In this document: positions 61,416-64,000 of the stretch, piece by piece
Numbering within the stretch: position 1 is the stretch's first letter
How the letters are laid out: each line of letters opens with the position of its first letter
DNA from: Gymnogyps californianus
Lineage: Eukaryota; Chordata; Aves; Accipitriformes; Cathartidae
Reading direction: 5' to 3'
Assembly: GCF_018139145.2 (NCBI RefSeq)
Contig: NC_059500.1
Span: 48,568,072 to 48,632,071 of the forward strand
Length of the DNA: 64,000 nucleotides
Notes under the pieces: generated by a model
What the model was told of the DNA's origin: nothing
What the model saw: the letters and a program-made list of their open reading frames with translations, nothing else
Database searches by the model: none
Translations under genes and position numbers: made by a program

Positions 61416-64000
61416 CTTTTTTTTGATCAGAAAAGGGACAAGAGTGTAGACAAGAAATAAAGACAAGACAGACCACTGCAATAGATTTGTCTGGCCAAGG
61501 GCTATAACATGTAGCATTCTGACCCATGGGAATGAGTCAGCCTCAGGAGGTTACCTTAATTCTTATGATCCCCAGAAATCACATGTGATTTCAGAGACCC
61601 CAGCAGATGCCCTGAAAGTAGAGTGTAAAGGTGTAGAGGACATATAGACCAGTCTTATCTTCCTCCACCAACTTCAGTATTCAGTATCGAACAAGAATGC
61701 TATTGCCAAATATTAACGTGGTAGTAACATTATTTTACCGATGTCACACAGGTCACATTTATAATGTGGTGTGTTGGTTTTCTTTCCCTGTCTTCTGTCA
61801 CAGCTGCTGCTTTAGTTCTAAAATTTATGAACATATATGTTCAAGCTATGTGGCTCAGCTCTTTATTTGTACATATTTGGAGGAACTAAGATAGGGTTTT
61901 ATTATCTTTTCCATTAAGAATAAAGTAAACAAACAAGTTGTAGAATGCTTTAAAACCCAAACAAAACAAAAAGATACACTCAAGGGAATATTAGAGTGAC
62001 AGTATTATCTAAAAGCTAGCAGAGCTGCAAAGTTTCAAAGGCTAATTCAATAAAGAGCTGAAAGGGAGAAATACATCCAGTAAAGCTAGGTATCAGATTG
62101 GTATATATAATTTAAAATAAACGATCTTATGTTGATTGGCACTGAGAATAGTGCTCACAACTTCACAGAGATCAGTGGAAGATGAAAGCATACATTGCCT
62201 GGAAGAAATGCCTCACCTGATGACCTGTAAGAATTCCATTTTACATAAAGATTGAGAAATTGCAGCATGTACATACAAAATAATGTGATACTGCAGTTGC
62301 ATCTACAACCTGATTTTCCATATCCATTAACACAAGCAAATCTGAACACACATAAGCGTAACTAAAGATCTAACAGACAAGATCTGAAAAATTAATTGAA
62401 GTAATTTAAAATATTACCAGGCTCTTCTACCTTCGTGGCAAAAGCTATCTCCAGTTTGCAGTCCAACATCCTAGCCCAACCCTGCCTTCTTCATGGCTCT
62501 GAGCTATGGATGACAGACTGTGAACTAGAAAAGGTGAATTCAGTAATATCCCAAACCCAACTTAGTAAGAACATCTGCAAAAGTGCAGACAGATTTGCAC
62601 AGTATTATTTTTCAACTACTAAAGCTAAACCCACCACGGCTTTCCTGACAAAGCCTTTGAGTCACACAGTATAAAAAGGGCCTCAGGATTTCAGTATTTG
62701 AACACAAAACTCAACTTCCTGGCATTTAGAACTGCAGACCCAAAATCCAGTTAAAATGCAATAAAGAAGAATAATATTAAGGTACAATGACAGAAATGAG
62801 AAACTGTGTTGCATAAAATTTGATAATCTGATTCCTGTCACAGGTAAGATTTGAATTTGTACAACTATGCTGGCTTAAGCTGTGTTATTCCTGCTTGCCA
62901 TTAGGAGAACAGAGGGGAGAAAGTCTCACTTGGCTGGCAACTGTTTAAATACTGTATTTCTCCACATTTCTCCAAAATACCTTTGCTACCAATCTCATCC
63001 TACATCCTCTACCAAAATACCATTCCTTCTTGATTCAAAACCATTGAAAACAAATGATTTCTTTATAACCATTCATTTTCAAGTACAAAATTGAGAATGT
63101 TCTTTTGACTGCATTTTCTTAACCAGCTCCAGGTGTGGAAAACCATAGGGAAGAGTATTAAAAATATTTCAACCTATATTAGACATTTATAAGAAAAGGA
63201 AATTGAATATGTTGTGCTATGTCCTAAAAGATAGTTCAATTTATTTACAAATTAATAGAAAATTGACTTAAGTCACGGCCAGTTTTTAATTTTAGATTGT
63301 TTTCAAATAAACCATATTTAAACAAAGATGCAGCAATGGACTTATTATGGCCAATTACAATGTACTTTATATTTCTGTAGAGAAGTACACAATATATACT
63401 TAAAAGTATACCTATATATTTTAAAATTCCCTTTGTGATTCAAAATTACAGTTTTTTCTATTACTGGTCAGCTTTTTCTCTTTTTCTTTTCTAATCCTCT
63501 CTTGATAACTGTTTAGCTATCATACTTTCATTTATGCCTGAAATCTTGTCTTAAAAACCTGTTTCTTTTCATAGCATTCTTTGTAACATGACTTTAGGTA
63601 GAATGAAGCCCCTCTTATTGCATCAGCTAGGCACCTCATTTATAGAACATACAGCAGATACTTACTGATATGAGGGATATTTGGTTATATATAATATTAC
63701 AGCTTTACAGGTATCTAATCTCTCCTGTACATTAAGCCTTAAGACTGTCAAAAACTTAAGTTGTAGACCCAAACGTTTTCAGACTGATGCTTTTTTTTTT
63801 AAGTATCAGCAAACACTCCATAGTTTTCATTGTATTGTTGCTGAATTTTCAACACAATTACCATGTTTTTTGACCTATAACAGGGGAAAAAAGAAGTTTT
63901 CTTTATAGCAGAGAATGAGTTGAAATATGTATAATCAGCGTGGGATGACAGGCAGAATATTTCTGTCAAAATATATTGGTTTCTAGAATTATATTTATGT

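Larger units (their letters stand above)
55540..64000 (-). other. CNTLN: CNTLN intron (partial, at least 8.4 kb)
   Basis: From the acceptor of the 55354-55539 exon to the window end I found no further convincing exon. Two weak candidates are listed separately (57664-57772 and 61371-61415). The intron holds an inverted repeat (56481-56525), an AAAC microsatellite and a solo LTR (60213-60717). The remainder is AT-rich and unique-looking. Confidence 0.75.

Noticed and set aside
1..64000. CRISPR arrays, operons, riboswitches or prokaryotic defence systems
   Set aside because: The window is animal nuclear DNA. The repeats present are LTR minisatellites and simple repeats, not spaced CRISPR repeats.

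Overview
This is a window of vertebrate nuclear DNA, almost certainly from a bird. Two LINE fragments have the avian CR1 3' end (short repeats of the ATTCTATG type) and CR1 reverse-transcriptase coding sequence. The five solo LTRs belong to families I associate with non-galliform birds. The two recognisable genes, endophilin A1 (SH3GL2) and centlein (CNTLN), are neighbours on human 9p22, a region that corresponds to the avian Z chromosome. No prokaryotic genes, CRISPR arrays or tRNA/rRNA genes were seen. Only about 0.6% of the window is coding.

Layout: both genes lie on the minus strand, head to tail. Positions 1-11283 are the start of SH3GL2 intron 1. Its coding exon 1 (15 codons) is at 11284-11328, inside a CpG island at about 10.64-12.06 kb that carries a perfect CRE, GC boxes and a run of 21 C. 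From about 11.5 to 45.2 kb is an intergenic stretch of about 34 kb. It holds three solo LTRs of one family (14580-15731 minus, 22104-23103 plus, 29435-30581 plus), a fourth LTR of another family (32002-32588 minus), a long CR1 fragment (23954-24866) and a short CR1 set in microsatellite DNA (40316-40497). The last three coding exons of CNTLN are at 55354-55539, 53924-54001 and 45874-45975, followed by a 3' UTR with two possible poly(A) signals. The remaining 8.5 kb to the window end is CNTLN intron and contains one solo LTR (60213-60717), antisense to the gene.

The genes form no operon or pathway. Endophilin A1 bends membranes at synapses and centlein holds centrosomes together, and their adjacency is old synteny. 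Apart from repeats, the interior of introns and intergenic DNA shows no protein-coding gene that I can identify. Most long open frames lie in GC-rich island DNA or in LTR minisatellites and are not genes.

The observations most worth checking are: a reading frame shared by all three LTRs of one family, inside a minisatellite that seems to lie in the transcribed R region; inverted, nearly full-length LTR copies 14 kb apart; perfect short hairpins in introns; the CRE and C-tract at the SH3GL2 promoter; a frame-neutral CNTLN exon with a weak donor; and a few exon-like frames of unknown status. I found no convincing new biological system.
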